The notes under the pieces were generated by a model, which did no database searches, was not told the origin of the DNA, and worked only from the letters and a program-made list of their open reading frames with translations. Both the position numbers and the translations under genes were made by a program. Of a stretch of DNA of 64,000 bases, positions 25,860 through 36,300 are shown piece after piece. Origin of the DNA: Shewanella frigidimarina (GTDB lineage: Bacteria; Pseudomonadota; Gammaproteobacteria; Enterobacterales; Shewanellaceae); NCBI RefSeq assembly GCF_003797125.1, contig NZ_RKKE01000010.1, forward strand, positions 18,689 through 82,688. Direction: 5' to 3'. Each line of letters starts with the position of its first letter. Position 1 is the first letter of the stretch.

Positions 25860-28277
25860 ATGTCAGAGAATAGTTACGATTCTTCGAGTATCAAGGTATT
25901 AAAAGGCCTTGATGCAGTCCGTAAGAGACCTGGTATGTACATTGGTGATACTGATGATGGCACAGGTCTTCATCACATGGTATTCGAAGTGGTCGATAAC
26001 TCTATCGATGAAGCTTTAGCAGGCCATTGTAGTGATATCACCATTAGCATTCATTCAGATGGTTCAGTCTCAGTAAAAGACGATGGTCGTGGTATTCCTG
26101 TTTCGATACATGAAGAAGAGGGGATATCTGCCGCAGAAGTTATTATGACCGTACTTCATGCTGGCGGTAAGTTTGATGATAACTCTTACAAAGTCTCTGG
26201 TGGTCTGCACGGTGTGGGTGTATCGGTAGTTAACGCGTTATCGCAAAAACTGCAGTTAACCATTCGTAGAGCAGGTAAAGTCTATGAGCAGTTTTATACT
26301 CATGGTGTACCCGATGCGCCTATCAAAGAAATTGGTGATGCGGTTAAAACCGGTACCGAACTCCGCTTCTGGCCAAGTAGTGACACGTTTACTAATGTTG
26401 AATTTCATTTTGAAATTTTAGCCAAACGCGTACGCGAACTATCATTTTTGAACTCTGGTGTAGGCATTCGTTTAGTTGACGAGCGCGACGGTAAAGATGA
26501 ATTCTTTAAGTATGAAGGCGGTATTAGTGCTTTTGTTGATTACTTAAACCGTAACAAAACGCCGATTAACAAAGATGTTTTCCATTTTTCTCATGAACGC
26601 GAAGACGGTATCACCGTTGAAGTTGCTATGCAGTGGAACGATGGTTATCAAGAGAATATTTTTTGTTTTACCAATAACATCCCACAACGCGACGGTGGTA
26701 CTCACTTAGCCGGTTTCCGTGGTGCATTAACACGTAACTTGAATAACTACATGGAACGTGAAGGGTTTAACAAAAAAGGTAAGACTAGTGCCACTGGTGA
26801 TGATGCGCGTGAAGGCTTGACCGCGGTTATTTCAGTAAAAGTACCTGATCCAAAGTTTAGCTCGCAAACTAAAGACAAACTTGTGTCTAGTGAAGTGAAA
26901 AGCGCGGTTGAACAAACAATGGGTGAGCAGTTAAATGATTACCTATTAGAAAACCCAGCCGATGCTAAATTAATTGTTGGTAAAATTGTTGATGCTGCAC
27001 GTGCTCGTGAAGCGGCGCGTAAAGCGCGTGAAATGACACGTCGTAAAGGCGCGCTAGATTTAGGTGGTTTGCCAGGTAAATTAGCTGATTGCCAAGAGAA
27101 AGATCCTGGTCTTTCTGAAATATATATAGTGGAAGGAGACTCTGCTGGTGGATCTGCCAAGCAGGGACGTAACCGTAAAAACCAAGCGATTCTTCCGCTA
27201 AAAGGTAAGATCTTAAACGTAGAAAAAGCGCGCTTTGATAAGATGTTATCTTCACAGGAAGTGGCAACGTTGATTACTGCATTAGGTTGTGGCATTGGCC
27301 GCGATGAATATAATCCAGATAAGACTCGTTATCACAACATCATCATCATGACCGATGCTGACGTCGACGGCTCACACATTCGTACTTTGCTGTTGACCTT
27401 CTTCTTCCGTCAAATGCCTGAATTGATCCAGCGTGGCTATATTTATATTGCTCAACCACCACTTTTCAAAGTGAAAAAAGGTAAGCAAGAACAGTATTTG
27501 AAAGATGAGCCAGCATTGACTGAGTATTTAACCACTCAAGCTCTTGATGGCACCAATATTTATCCAAGCCCAGGTGCTTTTGGTATGTCTGGTGAGCCAT
27601 TAGAGCGTTTAGTGGCACAGTATCGTGAAGTTGAGCGCATTATTAAGCGCCTAGAAAAACGTTACCCGACCAACCTACTTGACCGTATGTTGTATCACCC
27701 TGAAGTGACTGCCGCAGTGTTAAGTGATGAAGCGCAAATGACCGAATGGTGTAATGGCTTCATTGCAGATTTAGTTGAACGTGAAAGTAGCGGTATTATT
27801 TTTACTGCCAATGTAATGCTTGACCCTGAGCGCAAGGTTTACACCCCTAGCGTGACAATCCGTAAGCACGGTATCGATACTAACTATCTATTTGGTTATG
27901 ACTTCTTCACTTCATCTGATTACCAGCGTATCGCTAAGTTAGGCGCGGCATTAGAGGGTATGATTGAAGAAGGTGGTTATGTACAACGTGGTGAGCGTGT
28001 TAAAGAAGTTGAAAGCTTCTTAGAAGCATTAGATTGGACTATTAGTGAAGCGAAACGCGGCCTGTACATACAACGTTATAAAGGATTGGGCGAAATGAAC
28101 CCTGAACAATTGTGGGAAACTACAATGGATCCGGAATCACGTCGTATGTTACGCGTTACTATTGAAGATGCGGTAGCTGCTGATCAGCTATTCACATGTT
28201 TGATGGGTGACCAAGTTGAGCCGCGTCGTGAGTTTATTGAAACTAACGCGCTTAATGTGGCCAACTTAGACGTATAA
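25860..28277 (+). CDS. gyrB: DNA gyrase subunit B
   Basis: ATPase and TOPRIM subunit of gyrase, which introduces negative supercoils. The 805-residue protein has the GHKL ATPase motifs (EVVDNSIDEALAGH, DDGRGIPV, GGLHGVGVSVVNALS), the TOPRIM motifs EGDSAGGSAKQGRNR and MTDADVDGSHIRTLLLTFF, and the C-terminal QRYKGLGEMNPEQLWETTMDP. Length is that of E. coli (804). It ends the dnaA operon before a strong terminator. Confidence 0.99.
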   Translation: MSENSYDSSSIKVLKGLDAVRKRPGMYIGDTDDGTGLHHMVFEVVDNSIDEALAGHCSDITISIHSDGSVSVKDDGRGIPVSIHEEEGISAAEVIMTVLHAGGKFDDNSYKVSGGLHGVGVSVVNALSQKLQLTIRRAGKVYEQFYTHGVPDAPIKEIGDAVKTGTELRFWPSSDTFTNVEFHFEILAKRVRELSFLNSGVGIRLVDERDGKDEFFKYEGGISAFVDYLNRNKTPINKDVFHFSHEREDGITVEVAMQWNDGYQENIFCFTNNIPQRDGGTHLAGFRGALTRNLNNYMEREGFNKKGKTSATGDDAREGLTAVISVKVPDPKFSSQTKDKLVSSEVKSAVEQTMGEQLNDYLLENPADAKLIVGKIVDAARAREAARKAREMTRRKGALDLGGLPGKLADCQEKDPGLSEIYIVEGDSAGGSAKQGRNRKNQAILPLKGKILNVEKARFDKMLSSQEVATLITALGCGIGRDEYNPDKTRYHNIIIMTDADVDGSHIRTLLLTFFFRQMPELIQRGYIYIAQPPLFKVKKGKQEQYLKDEPALTEYLTTQALDGTNIYPSPGAFGMSGEPLERLVAQYREVERIIKRLEKRYPTNLLDRMLYHPEVTAAVLSDEAQMTEWCNGFIADLVERESSGIIFTANVMLDPERKVYTPSVTIRKHGIDTNYLFGYDFFTSSDYQRIAKLGAALEGMIEEGGYVQRGERVKEVESFLEALDWTISEAKRGLYIQRYKGLGEMNPEQLWETTMDPESRRMLRVTIEDAVAADQLFTCLMGDQVEPRREFIETNALNVANLDV

Positions 28278-28291
28278 CATAAGTTTTGTGT

Positions 28292-28326
28292 AAAAATGGG
28301 TGCCTTTGGCACCCATTTTTGTTTTT
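28292..28326 (+). terminator. Terminator of the dnaA-dnaN-recF-gyrB operon
   Basis: 13-bp perfect stem (28292-28304 with 28308-28320) with a TTT loop, then GTTTTT. It begins 15 bp after the gyrB stop codon. Confidence 0.9.
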
Positions 28327-28377
28327 AGTGCTATGGTTATAATCGTATTTACTTAACACTTCATAAGGCTATTTATA

Positions 28378-29430
28378 GTGGTTATTGGTTTCTTTAAAAA
28401 ATTGTTTAATGTTCGTGACCGCAATGAACAGGCTAAATTCACTGGCGTTACCACCGCAGAAAAACGTCAACAAGCTAAACCACAGACTCCTGTACCTGCA
28501 ATTGAGGTTACGGAGCATCAAGCTGTTGAATCACAATTAGATCTATCGGCTTTATTTTATAGTTTATTGTTTGCAACTCCATCCACTACGACCACAGGTA
28601 TTGCCAATAACCTTGAACGTAGTGTAATGCAAAATATTGAACAGGCATTAAGCTCACCGCAGTCGATTGCAGAAAACGTATTAAAGCTTCCCAGTAAAAT
28701 ACTCGAGCTTGATAAAAAACTTGGCGACGACAATATTGAAACCCAAGAGTTAATACTACTTATTGAGCAAGACCCTTTGTTGTGTGTTGAAGTGCTCAAG
28801 TTATGTAACTCGCCCGCTTTTAAACGAGCGGATACCGATGTTAGCAGTATTCAACAAGCGTTAGTACAAGTGGGCAGGCAACAATTAAGGCAATTTATTA
28901 CCGCGTGTTTAGCCCGTGAGTTAATCGATATAAAGCCAATTTACTTTAGACGCTTTGGGGCTGAAATCTGGCGTCATTCTATGCAAGTGGCTTTTTTGGC
29001 TAGCGAGTTAGCGAGCAACGAGCAACGTGACAGTGCTTTTCTATTAGGCTTACTGCATGATGTGGGTAAAATTGCGATTTTTAAAATGCTGGTGGACGCT
29101 TTTTATCAAGCAGAACCAGGAGAGCAACCCAATTCAATACTTTTTAAGCAGGTGATGACCACAAAATCGTTAACCTTAAGTGCATTGTTAGCGCGCAGTT
29201 GGCAACTCTCACAACACTTTGAAACACCGTTAACGTTATTGGCCAATACTAATATTAAACCAACTGATGGCATGACACTGCTTATTTGGAAAGCCAATAT
29301 TATTAGTGAATGTTCAATGCTGTTACAAGTCGACAAATTGCCTCAACCAGCACTAGCGGTATTGTTAGCTCAGGTAGAGTGTAGTGAAGAAGATTTTATA
29401 GAATTACATCAAAAGCTTATCCAGTTTTAA
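28378..29430 (+). CDS. HDOD-domain protein
   Basis: The 350-residue protein begins with GTG (MVIGFFKKLFNV, AAGG about 9 nt upstream). Residues about 100-300 match the HDOD fold, an HD-like domain often found in signalling proteins (LPSKILELDKKLGDD, LIEQDPLLCVEVLKLCNSP, the HD-type stretch FLLGLLHDVGKIAIF). The N-terminal 95 residues show no domain I recognise. There is no receiver, GGDEF or EAL domain, so its input and output are unknown. It stands alone between the gyrB terminator and the convergent glyS. Confidence 0.85.
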   Translation: MVIGFFKKLFNVRDRNEQAKFTGVTTAEKRQQAKPQTPVPAIEVTEHQAVESQLDLSALFYSLLFATPSTTTTGIANNLERSVMQNIEQALSSPQSIAENVLKLPSKILELDKKLGDDNIETQELILLIEQDPLLCVEVLKLCNSPAFKRADTDVSSIQQALVQVGRQQLRQFITACLARELIDIKPIYFRRFGAEIWRHSMQVAFLASELASNEQRDSAFLLGLLHDVGKIAIFKMLVDAFYQAEPGEQPNSILFKQVMTTKSLTLSALLARSWQLSQHFETPLTLLANTNIKPTDGMTLLIWKANIISECSMLLQVDKLPQPALAVLLAQVECSEEDFIELHQKLIQF

Positions 29431-29517
29431 ATTGTTTTCAATGCGGGTAAGGTCTGTCTCAATCCTTTATAGCCCCAAGTTGTGGCTGATACTCTTAAGC
29501 TATAAAAAAGTAAGTCA

Positions 29518-29543
29518 TAAAAAAAGCGCCTTACGGCGCTTTT
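29518..29543 (-). terminator. Terminator of glyQS (possibly bidirectional)
   Basis: 9-bp stem AAAAGCGCC/GGCGCTTTT (29522-29543) with a TTAC loop and an extended T-run on the minus strand. It lies between convergent glyS and the HDOD gene and may serve both. Confidence 0.85.
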
Positions 29544-29566
29544 ATCTCAACTGCAGCTAATTTACA

Positions 29567-31651
29567 TTATTGCAGCAACGAAATGTCTGCAACGTGCAAG
29601 AACTGCTCACGAAGATTGGTTAATAACGCTAAGCGGTTATTTTTCAATGCTTCATCATCTGCCATTACCATCACATCTTCAAAGAACTGATCGACATTTT
29701 CGCGTAAGTCAGCCAATAGCGTTAATGCTTGTTGGTAATTGCCATCAGCAAACAGTGGAGCTAACTGTGGTTGTAACTGTACAAGCTTATCAGCTAACGC
29801 TTTCTCTGCTGGTTCTGTTAATAGAGCTGAATTGATGGTTGCGGGTAATTCGCCTTCAACTTTAGCCAATATATTAGAAACACGCTTATTTGCCGCTGCT
29901 AGCGCTGTAGAAGCTTCTAAGCCACGGAAATGTGATACAGCTTTAACACGACTGTCAAAATCAGCAGGTTTTGTTGGACGACGAGCCAGTACAGCTAAAA
30001 TAACATCAACTTGAATGCCTTTATCTTGGTACCAAGCTCGGAAACGTGCGAGAAGGAATTCAAGCACATCATCACTTGTATTGGTGTTAGTAATATTGGG
30101 CGCATGCAAAGCTTGTGCTTTAGCAATTAACTCAACTAAGTCGAGTGGCAGTTTGTTTTCTACAATAACGCGCAAAATACCAATGGCCGCACGGCGAAGT
30201 GCAAATGGGTCCGCTGCACCTTTTGGTGCTTGGCCAATGCCAAAAATACCCACTAGCGTATCTAACTTTTCAGCTAGTGCAACCGCACACGATACTGTAG
30301 CCGTTGGTACTGTATCACCAGAAAATTTAGGTTTGTACTGTTCTTCAAGTGCAATAGCAACAGCTTCTGTTTCGCCATCTAGGCGGGCGTAATGCATGCC
30401 CATAGTGCCTTGAGTATCAGTAAATTCCATTACCATGTTGCTCATTAGGTCTGTTTTAGACAATAAACCGGCACGGCTAGCATCTACATTGCTGGTCTCA
30501 ACACCGTTGTTGTTCATTTGCGTCGCAATGAAACCTGCTAACTCAGAAATACGTTCAACACGCGCTTTTAACGTACCAAGTTGTTTTTGGAATACAACCG
30601 TTTCTAAACTGGCAATACGAGATTCAAGTGTGTTCTTTTTATCGGTATTAAAGAAGAACTCAGCATCCGCTAAACGTGGGCGAACTACTTTTTCGTTACC
30701 TGAAATAATCTGTTGTGGATCTTTAGATTCAATGTTGGTGACAAAGATAAAGTTAGGCAGTAATTTGCCGGCTTTATCAAATACTGGGAAGTATTTTTGG
30801 TCACCTTTCATGGTGTAAACCAACGCTTCAGAAGGTACGTTTAAAAACTTTTCTTCAAAGCTTGCTGTTAACACTATTGGCCATTCAACTAGAGAAGCGA
30901 CTTCTTCAAGTAGGCTATCTTGGATATCGGCAATACCACCTAATTTAGATGCTGCTGCTTTAGCATCAGCTTTGATTAGCGATTTACGTAATTCATAATC
31001 TGCTAGAACTTTACCTTGCTCTTTTAGCGCGGCTAAATAATTGTCAGCATGATCCAGCTCAAAGCTGGCTTTACCCATAAAGCGGTGGCCACGAATAATG
31101 CGGTCAGATTTAATACCAAGTAATTCACCAGTAACTAATTCGCTACCTAATAACATTGTCACGGTGTGAACCGGGCGAATAAACTGAGTTTTGTTGTTAC
31201 CCCAACGCATTGGCTTAGGGATTGGTAACTTATCGAGTGCGCGCTGTGCCATGTCAGCTATTAAGCTTTTGGTTTCAACGCCAACCACTTTAGCTTGATG
31301 GACTAACCATTCACCTTTATCGGTGACTAATCGCTCTGCTTGCTCAACCGTAATACCGTTACCACGAGCCCAGCCTTGTGCTGCTTTAGTTGGGTTACCG
31401 TCAGCATCAAATGCTGAGCTAACCGCGGGGCCGCGTTTTTCAACGACTTTATCAGCTTGTGCTAATGCTAGACCCAACACATTAATCGCTAAGCGGCGAG
31501 GGGCGGCATACCAAACTGCAGATTCATAAGGTAAATCAGCTTTAGTTAATTCATCTGTAAAGCTCGTTAAAAATGATTCAGCTAACGTGCGCAGCGCTTT
31601 TGGTGGTAATTCTTCGGTACCAACTTCAATGAGTAAGTTTTCAAAATTCAT
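29567..31651 (-). CDS. glyS: Glycyl-tRNA synthetase beta subunit
   Basis: Large subunit of the bacterial alpha2beta2 glycyl-tRNA synthetase, providing tRNA recognition. The 694-residue protein starts MNFENLLIEVGTEELPPKALRTLAESF, the family hallmark, and contains KPMRWGNNKTQFIRPVHTVTML and the HD-like region DTQGTMGMHYARLDGE. The C-terminus resembles an anticodon-binding domain (ENVDQFFEDVMVMADDE, NRLALLTNLREQF). Length is typical (about 689). It starts 9 bp after glyQ. Confidence 0.97.
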   Translation of the reverse strand: MNFENLLIEVGTEELPPKALRTLAESFLTSFTDELTKADLPYESAVWYAAPRRLAINVLGLALAQADKVVEKRGPAVSSAFDADGNPTKAAQGWARGNGITVEQAERLVTDKGEWLVHQAKVVGVETKSLIADMAQRALDKLPIPKPMRWGNNKTQFIRPVHTVTMLLGSELVTGELLGIKSDRIIRGHRFMGKASFELDHADNYLAALKEQGKVLADYELRKSLIKADAKAAASKLGGIADIQDSLLEEVASLVEWPIVLTASFEEKFLNVPSEALVYTMKGDQKYFPVFDKAGKLLPNFIFVTNIESKDPQQIISGNEKVVRPRLADAEFFFNTDKKNTLESRIASLETVVFQKQLGTLKARVERISELAGFIATQMNNNGVETSNVDASRAGLLSKTDLMSNMVMEFTDTQGTMGMHYARLDGETEAVAIALEEQYKPKFSGDTVPTATVSCAVALAEKLDTLVGIFGIGQAPKGAADPFALRRAAIGILRVIVENKLPLDLVELIAKAQALHAPNITNTNTSDDVLEFLLARFRAWYQDKGIQVDVILAVLARRPTKPADFDSRVKAVSHFRGLEASTALAAANKRVSNILAKVEGELPATINSALLTEPAEKALADKLVQLQPQLAPLFADGNYQQALTLLADLRENVDQFFEDVMVMADDEALKNNRLALLTNLREQFLHVADISLLQ

Positions 31652-31660
31652 TCGTTACCT

Positions 31661-32566
31661 CTACTTACACATTGGGAAGCCAAGAGCTTCACGTGCTTGA
31701 TAATAAGATTCTGCAACACCTTTTGCCATAGTTCGAACGCGAAGGATATAACGCTGACGTTCAGTGACTGATATAGCATGGCGAGCATCAAGTAAGTTAA
31801 AAGCGTGTGATGCTTTCATTACTTGCTCGTAAGCAGGTAGTGGTAATGGCTTTTCTAGTGATAGTAAGTGCATGCACATTTTTTCACATTGATCGAATAG
31901 GGTGAACATAAAATCGACATCGGCATGTTCGAAGTTATAGGTAGACTGTTCTACTTCGTTCTGATGGAAAATGTCACCATAAGTGACACGACCAAGTGGT
32001 CCGTCAGTCCAAACAAGATCATATACGCTATCAACTTCTTGAATGTACATGGCTAAACGCTCAAGCCCGTAAGTGATTTCACCTGTAACAGGGCTACATT
32101 CAATTCCGCCAACTTGTTGGAAGTAGGTGAACTGAGTAACTTCCATACCATTAAGCCAAATTTCCCAGCCTAAACCCCAAGCACCTAATGTTGGCGACTC
32201 CCAGTTGTCTTCAACAAAACGAATGTCATGTACTTTGGTGTCGATGCCAAGCGCTTCAAGTGAGCCTAAGTAAAGCTCTTGAATGTTATCTGGAGATGGC
32301 TTTAGCACTACTTGAAATTGGTAGTAATGTTGCAGGCGGTTTGGGTTTTCACCATAACGTCCATCAGTAGGACGGCGAGACGGTTGCACGTATGCACTGC
32401 TCATTGGCTCAGGGCCTAATGAACGTAAGAACGTCTGCGGGTGGAAAGTACCAGCGCCAACTTCCATATCTAGAGGTTGAACAATTGCGCAACCTTGCTG
32501 CGCCCAATATTCCTGAAGGGTTAGGATGAAACCCTGAAATGTCTTTACGTCGTGTTTCGTCGTCAT
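31661..32566 (-). CDS. glyQ: Glycyl-tRNA synthetase alpha subunit
   Basis: Small catalytic subunit of the class II synthetase. The 301-residue protein has TFQGFILTLQEYWAQQGC, the motif-2-like stretch ending YVQPSRRPTDGRYGENPNR, and GLERLAMYIQEVDSVYDL (motif 3), all diagnostic. It is the first gene of the glyQS operon and is divergent from tag, with 112 bp between starts. No T-box or riboswitch is seen upstream. Confidence 0.97.
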   Translation of the reverse strand: MTTKHDVKTFQGFILTLQEYWAQQGCAIVQPLDMEVGAGTFHPQTFLRSLGPEPMSSAYVQPSRRPTDGRYGENPNRLQHYYQFQVVLKPSPDNIQELYLGSLEALGIDTKVHDIRFVEDNWESPTLGAWGLGWEIWLNGMEVTQFTYFQQVGGIECSPVTGEITYGLERLAMYIQEVDSVYDLVWTDGPLGRVTYGDIFHQNEVEQSTYNFEHADVDFMFTLFDQCEKMCMHLLSLEKPLPLPAYEQVMKASHAFNLLDARHAISVTERQRYILRVRTMAKGVAESYYQAREALGFPMCK

Positions 32567-32678
32567 GTCTACTACTGTCAGGCTATTAATAGAAAATGTT
32601 AATGATTATACCTTGTAGAGCAAGGCAGATGTAGGTTATTTTTTAACGTACTAATAAAAACGTTAATGGAACCATACC

Positions 32679-33242
32679 ATGCAAGTTAACCGATGTGGCT
32701 GGGTAAGTGAAGACCCTTTATATCAGCATTACCACGATACAGTATGGGGACGTCCAGAGTTCGATGCCAAACAGCTTTTTGCTAAGTTGTGTCTTGATGG
32801 TCAACAAGCTGGATTATCTTGGATTACGATTCTTAAAAAGCAACAAAACTACCAGCAACTGTTTGCTAATTTTGAGCCGAGTATTATTGCACAGTACGAT
32901 CAAGCTAAAGTGGAAGCGTTAATGCTAGAACCGGGTATTGTACGCAATCGTCTTAAAATAAACTCGATCATCAGAAATGCTAAAGCTTATTTAGCCTTTG
33001 TTGAGCAGGGTGATGATTTCTCTAAGTTTTTATGGGGATTTGTTGGTGGTGAACCGAGAGCAAACAACTTCAGTTCATCAAGCCAAGTTCCTGCACAAAC
33101 GGCAGAATCTGAAGCTATGTCTAAGGCATTAAAAAAGCTTGGTTTTAATTTTGTTGGCCCAACAATTTGTTATGCTTTTATGCAAGCGGTTGGAATGGTA
33201 AACGATCATACGACAGATTGTCATTGTCACGGTCAGTATTGA
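32679..33242 (+). CDS. tag: DNA-3-methyladenine glycosylase I
   Basis: Base-excision glycosylase removing 3-methyladenine. The 187-residue protein has the zinc-binding residues typical of Tag: Cys near the N-terminus (NRCGWV), His in YHDTVWG, and the C-terminal DCHCHGQY. It also contains GLSWITILKKQQNYQQLF, the helix-hairpin-helix region of the family. Length equals E. coli Tag (187). It is divergent from glyQ and convergent with the large amidohydrolase gene, separated by a parS-containing terminator. Confidence 0.96.
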   Translation: MQVNRCGWVSEDPLYQHYHDTVWGRPEFDAKQLFAKLCLDGQQAGLSWITILKKQQNYQQLFANFEPSIIAQYDQAKVEALMLEPGIVRNRLKINSIIRNAKAYLAFVEQGDDFSKFLWGFVGGEPRANNFSSSSQVPAQTAESEAMSKALKKLGFNFVGPTICYAFMQAVGMVNDHTTDCHCHGQY

Positions 33243-33257
33243 TTTTATTAAAAGTAT

Positions 33258-33290
33258 AAAAAAGGGTGTTCCACGTGGAACACCCTTTTT
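33258..33290. terminator. Bidirectional terminator with a parS site as its stem
   Basis: A 32-nt perfect palindrome (33259-33290) of A-run, GGG, parS, CCC, T-run lies between the convergent tag and amidohydrolase genes (16 bp and 17 bp from their stops). A-runs on one side and T-runs on the other make it a symmetrical terminator for both strands; its stem is the parS site at 33267-33282. Confidence 0.85.
33267..33282. promoter_or_regulatory. parS: parS site (ParB binding), copy 1
   Basis: TGTTCCACGTGGAACA is a perfect 16-bp palindrome that fits the conserved bacterial parS consensus TGTTNCACGTGNAACA. It is about 20 kb from oriC, and parB is encoded in the same window. Confidence 0.9.
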
Positions 33291-33307
33291 ATTGTCTTAC
33301 TTAATTG

Positions 33308-36300
33308 TTAGATTTTTTCAAAGAAAAATGGCTTACGTTTATGTTTATCACCATTTAGCTGATTCATGGTTTCTGAATTAAATAACTTACCATTGACCAT
33401 GGTGTAAGTGACTTTATCAGTCGTTCTTATATCAGCTAATGGATCGCCATCAATCACTATTAAGTCCGCTAATTTACCAACTTTAATAGAACCCAGTTGA
33501 TGATCCATACCGAAGGTGACGGCAGGGTTAATAGTCGCTGTTTTTAATACTTCCATATTACTCATACCGCCTTGAGCAAACATCCACATCTCCCAATGTG
33601 CAGCCAATCCTTCTCGTTGACCGTGAGCACCAATATTGGGTTTAACGCCAATGTTGTTTAACTCATTTGCTACACGGGCAACATTAAAATGGTTGTAATG
33701 TTCGTCTGGCGCGGTCGTGCGGCGCATTGAACGGGCATCAAGAATATCATGCGGAACATACATGCTTAGGCGAGGGTGAGCCCAAACATCAGTTTTGTCA
33801 TACCAGTAATGCTCGCCAGAAATTCCACCATATGCGACAACTAAGGTCGGTGTGTAGTGAACTTCAGTTTGGCTCCAAAATTGTTTGATGTCATTATAAA
33901 TAGAAGCCGCTGGCAACGAATGTTCTACGGTGGTGTGACCATCCGCTATCATAGACAAATTGTGCTGCAGTAAACTGCCACCTTCAGGGACTACCATCAT
34001 TTCGAGTTCTCGTGCAGCAGCAATTATCTGCTGTCGCTGATCTCGACGTGGCTGGTTGTAACTCTTAACACTAAACGCACCGACTTTTTTAAGACGCTCT
34101 AAGTGAAACTTTGCATCATCAAGTGAATCTACATGCGAGGTATAACCTGGTAAGTTGGCGCCGTATAAAATAGTCCCTGTTGAGAAAATACGTGGTCCAA
34201 CAATATTGCCTGCTTTTTGTTGTTCGGAAGCAGCAAAAATTTCGGTTGTGTCATTCGATGGATCATGAATAGATGTTACTCCAAGTGATAAGCCAGAATA
34301 TAAGGCCCAGTTTTGCTGTGGAATAATTTCATCATCTGCTTGGCCGCCATGTGCATGGGCATCAAATATGCCAGGCATAATGGTTTTACCGCTAATATCG
34401 ATGACTTGAGCATTTTTAGGAATAATCGTATTGGCATCACCAACGCTGATAATTTTATTGTCTTTAACGATAACAACGCCATTATCAATAACCTGATCAT
34501 TCTCCATAGTGATCACTTTACCGCCAGTAAACACAACTGTTCCACGTGGAACATCGGCCTTATCTTTAAAGCCAATAGAGGTTATTTTAGGATCGACCTT
34601 GGTTTCAGATTTTGTATATTGAGTGTCGACATCGGCTTGGTATAAATCAGGGCCCAATGTCCAATACAGTTGGTTATTTTTACCGTTCCAGCTAATGCTT
34701 TCGCCGGCACGAGCACTTAGTTGGGTAATGGGTAAGTTGCTTGCTTTAGGTCCAATAGCAATGGTTTCGCCGTGTTTCGCAAAAGGAGTGACGTACACTC
34801 TAAAGCGCTCTGCAAAAGCTAGGTGCTCACCGTTTGGTGATAAACGAAACTCGGTAGCGTGGTCGCTGGTGTAATGGGTTCGTTTTTCAAAACCGTTCAT
34901 ACCGATTGATGCAAACTCTGGGGTCTCCCCAGAATCCATAAAGTAAACACGATCTGAGTCGTTACCAAATTGTGGTTGATGGCCACTGGCAGTTAGTTTA
35001 GTGCTTTGCTTTCCTTTGATATCGACTTTATATAAACCCGGTTCTTGTGACCAAGTTCGTGGTGTCATGTATCCACCGCGAGCTTTTCGATAAACAATAT
35101 ATTCGCCATCAGGCGAAAAAGTTGGCTCTACATATTTGCCAGGCTCGTTGGTTAACACCTTGGCTTTACCACCTCTGGCGCTAACAACACTGACGGTGCC
35201 TTGCTGTTGATCATTCCATGTAGTGAACACGATGTCTTTACCGTCACGTGACCACTGTGGGAATAGCTCATTGATGTCATCATCTAAACGGGTTAATCGT
35301 TTATGTTTTCCGTCTTTAATATCACGAACCCAAATTTTACCTAAGGCTTCAAATACCACTTTTTCGCCATCTGGTGATACTTGTGCCATACGCAGAATTT
35401 TTACATCAAATTCATCTTTATCTAAGTTTTGAGTAAAGCGGACCGATGGCTGAATATCTCTTTGAGTGCTAACACTGAATGGAATGTCTGTTACTTGTTT
35501 ACTGTCGACATCAAGTTTATTGATTTTACCTTTAGCCCAAAATACGATGTGCTTATTGTCTTTGGTCCACGACATTGTTGGATATACACCGTGAATAGCC
35601 CATGTTTCTTGCATGTCACGATCGAGTTTGTCATACAGCTTGGTTTCTTCACCAGACTTTAAGTCTAGGGAATATAAGGTCGACTGAAATCCATCGCGTT
35701 TGATGTAGGCAAGGGTTTTGCCATCAGGACTAGGTGTCGGTCTAATTGCTCCACCGGTGCCCTCAATCAATACTTCAATATCGCCTGTTTGGGTGTCATA
35801 ACGCTTAATCTTATAAATGCCTTTCACAGAATCTTTTGAGTAATGAAAGGTCTTGCCTGGGGTCGCATCTTGGCTAAAGTAGATATAGCGTCCATCTGGC
35901 GAGTAGGCCGGTTCACCCAAATCTTTTTGTTCGTTAGGGCGCTCCGTTAGTTTAACGCCTTCGCCACCTGCAACGTGAAACATCCACACTTCACCCGCTC
36001 CGAGGCTGCGGGTGCCGGTAAAATGTTTACGTGCTACTAGGTATTGTGAATCAGGACTCCAGGCCGGGCTGTTGAGTAAACGAAATGTTTCGGTAGTGAT
36101 AGGGTGTGGATTGGTACCGTCGGCATTCATTATCCAGATATTGTCGCCACCATCTTCATCAGAGGTGAAAGCTATATACTTCCCGTCTGGGCTATATACT
36201 GGCTGCATTTGCCAAGCTATACCTTGTGCCAGTGGTTTAGCTTGTCCTCCTGCTATCGGTATTTGATAAATATCACCTAATAAATCAAATACAATGTGTT

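Noticed and set aside
30435..30818. Plus-strand open frame of 127 codons inside glyS, and similar antisense frames there
   Set aside because: Shadow of glyS codon usage: no ribosome-binding site, low-complexity serine-rich composition and no family resemblance.
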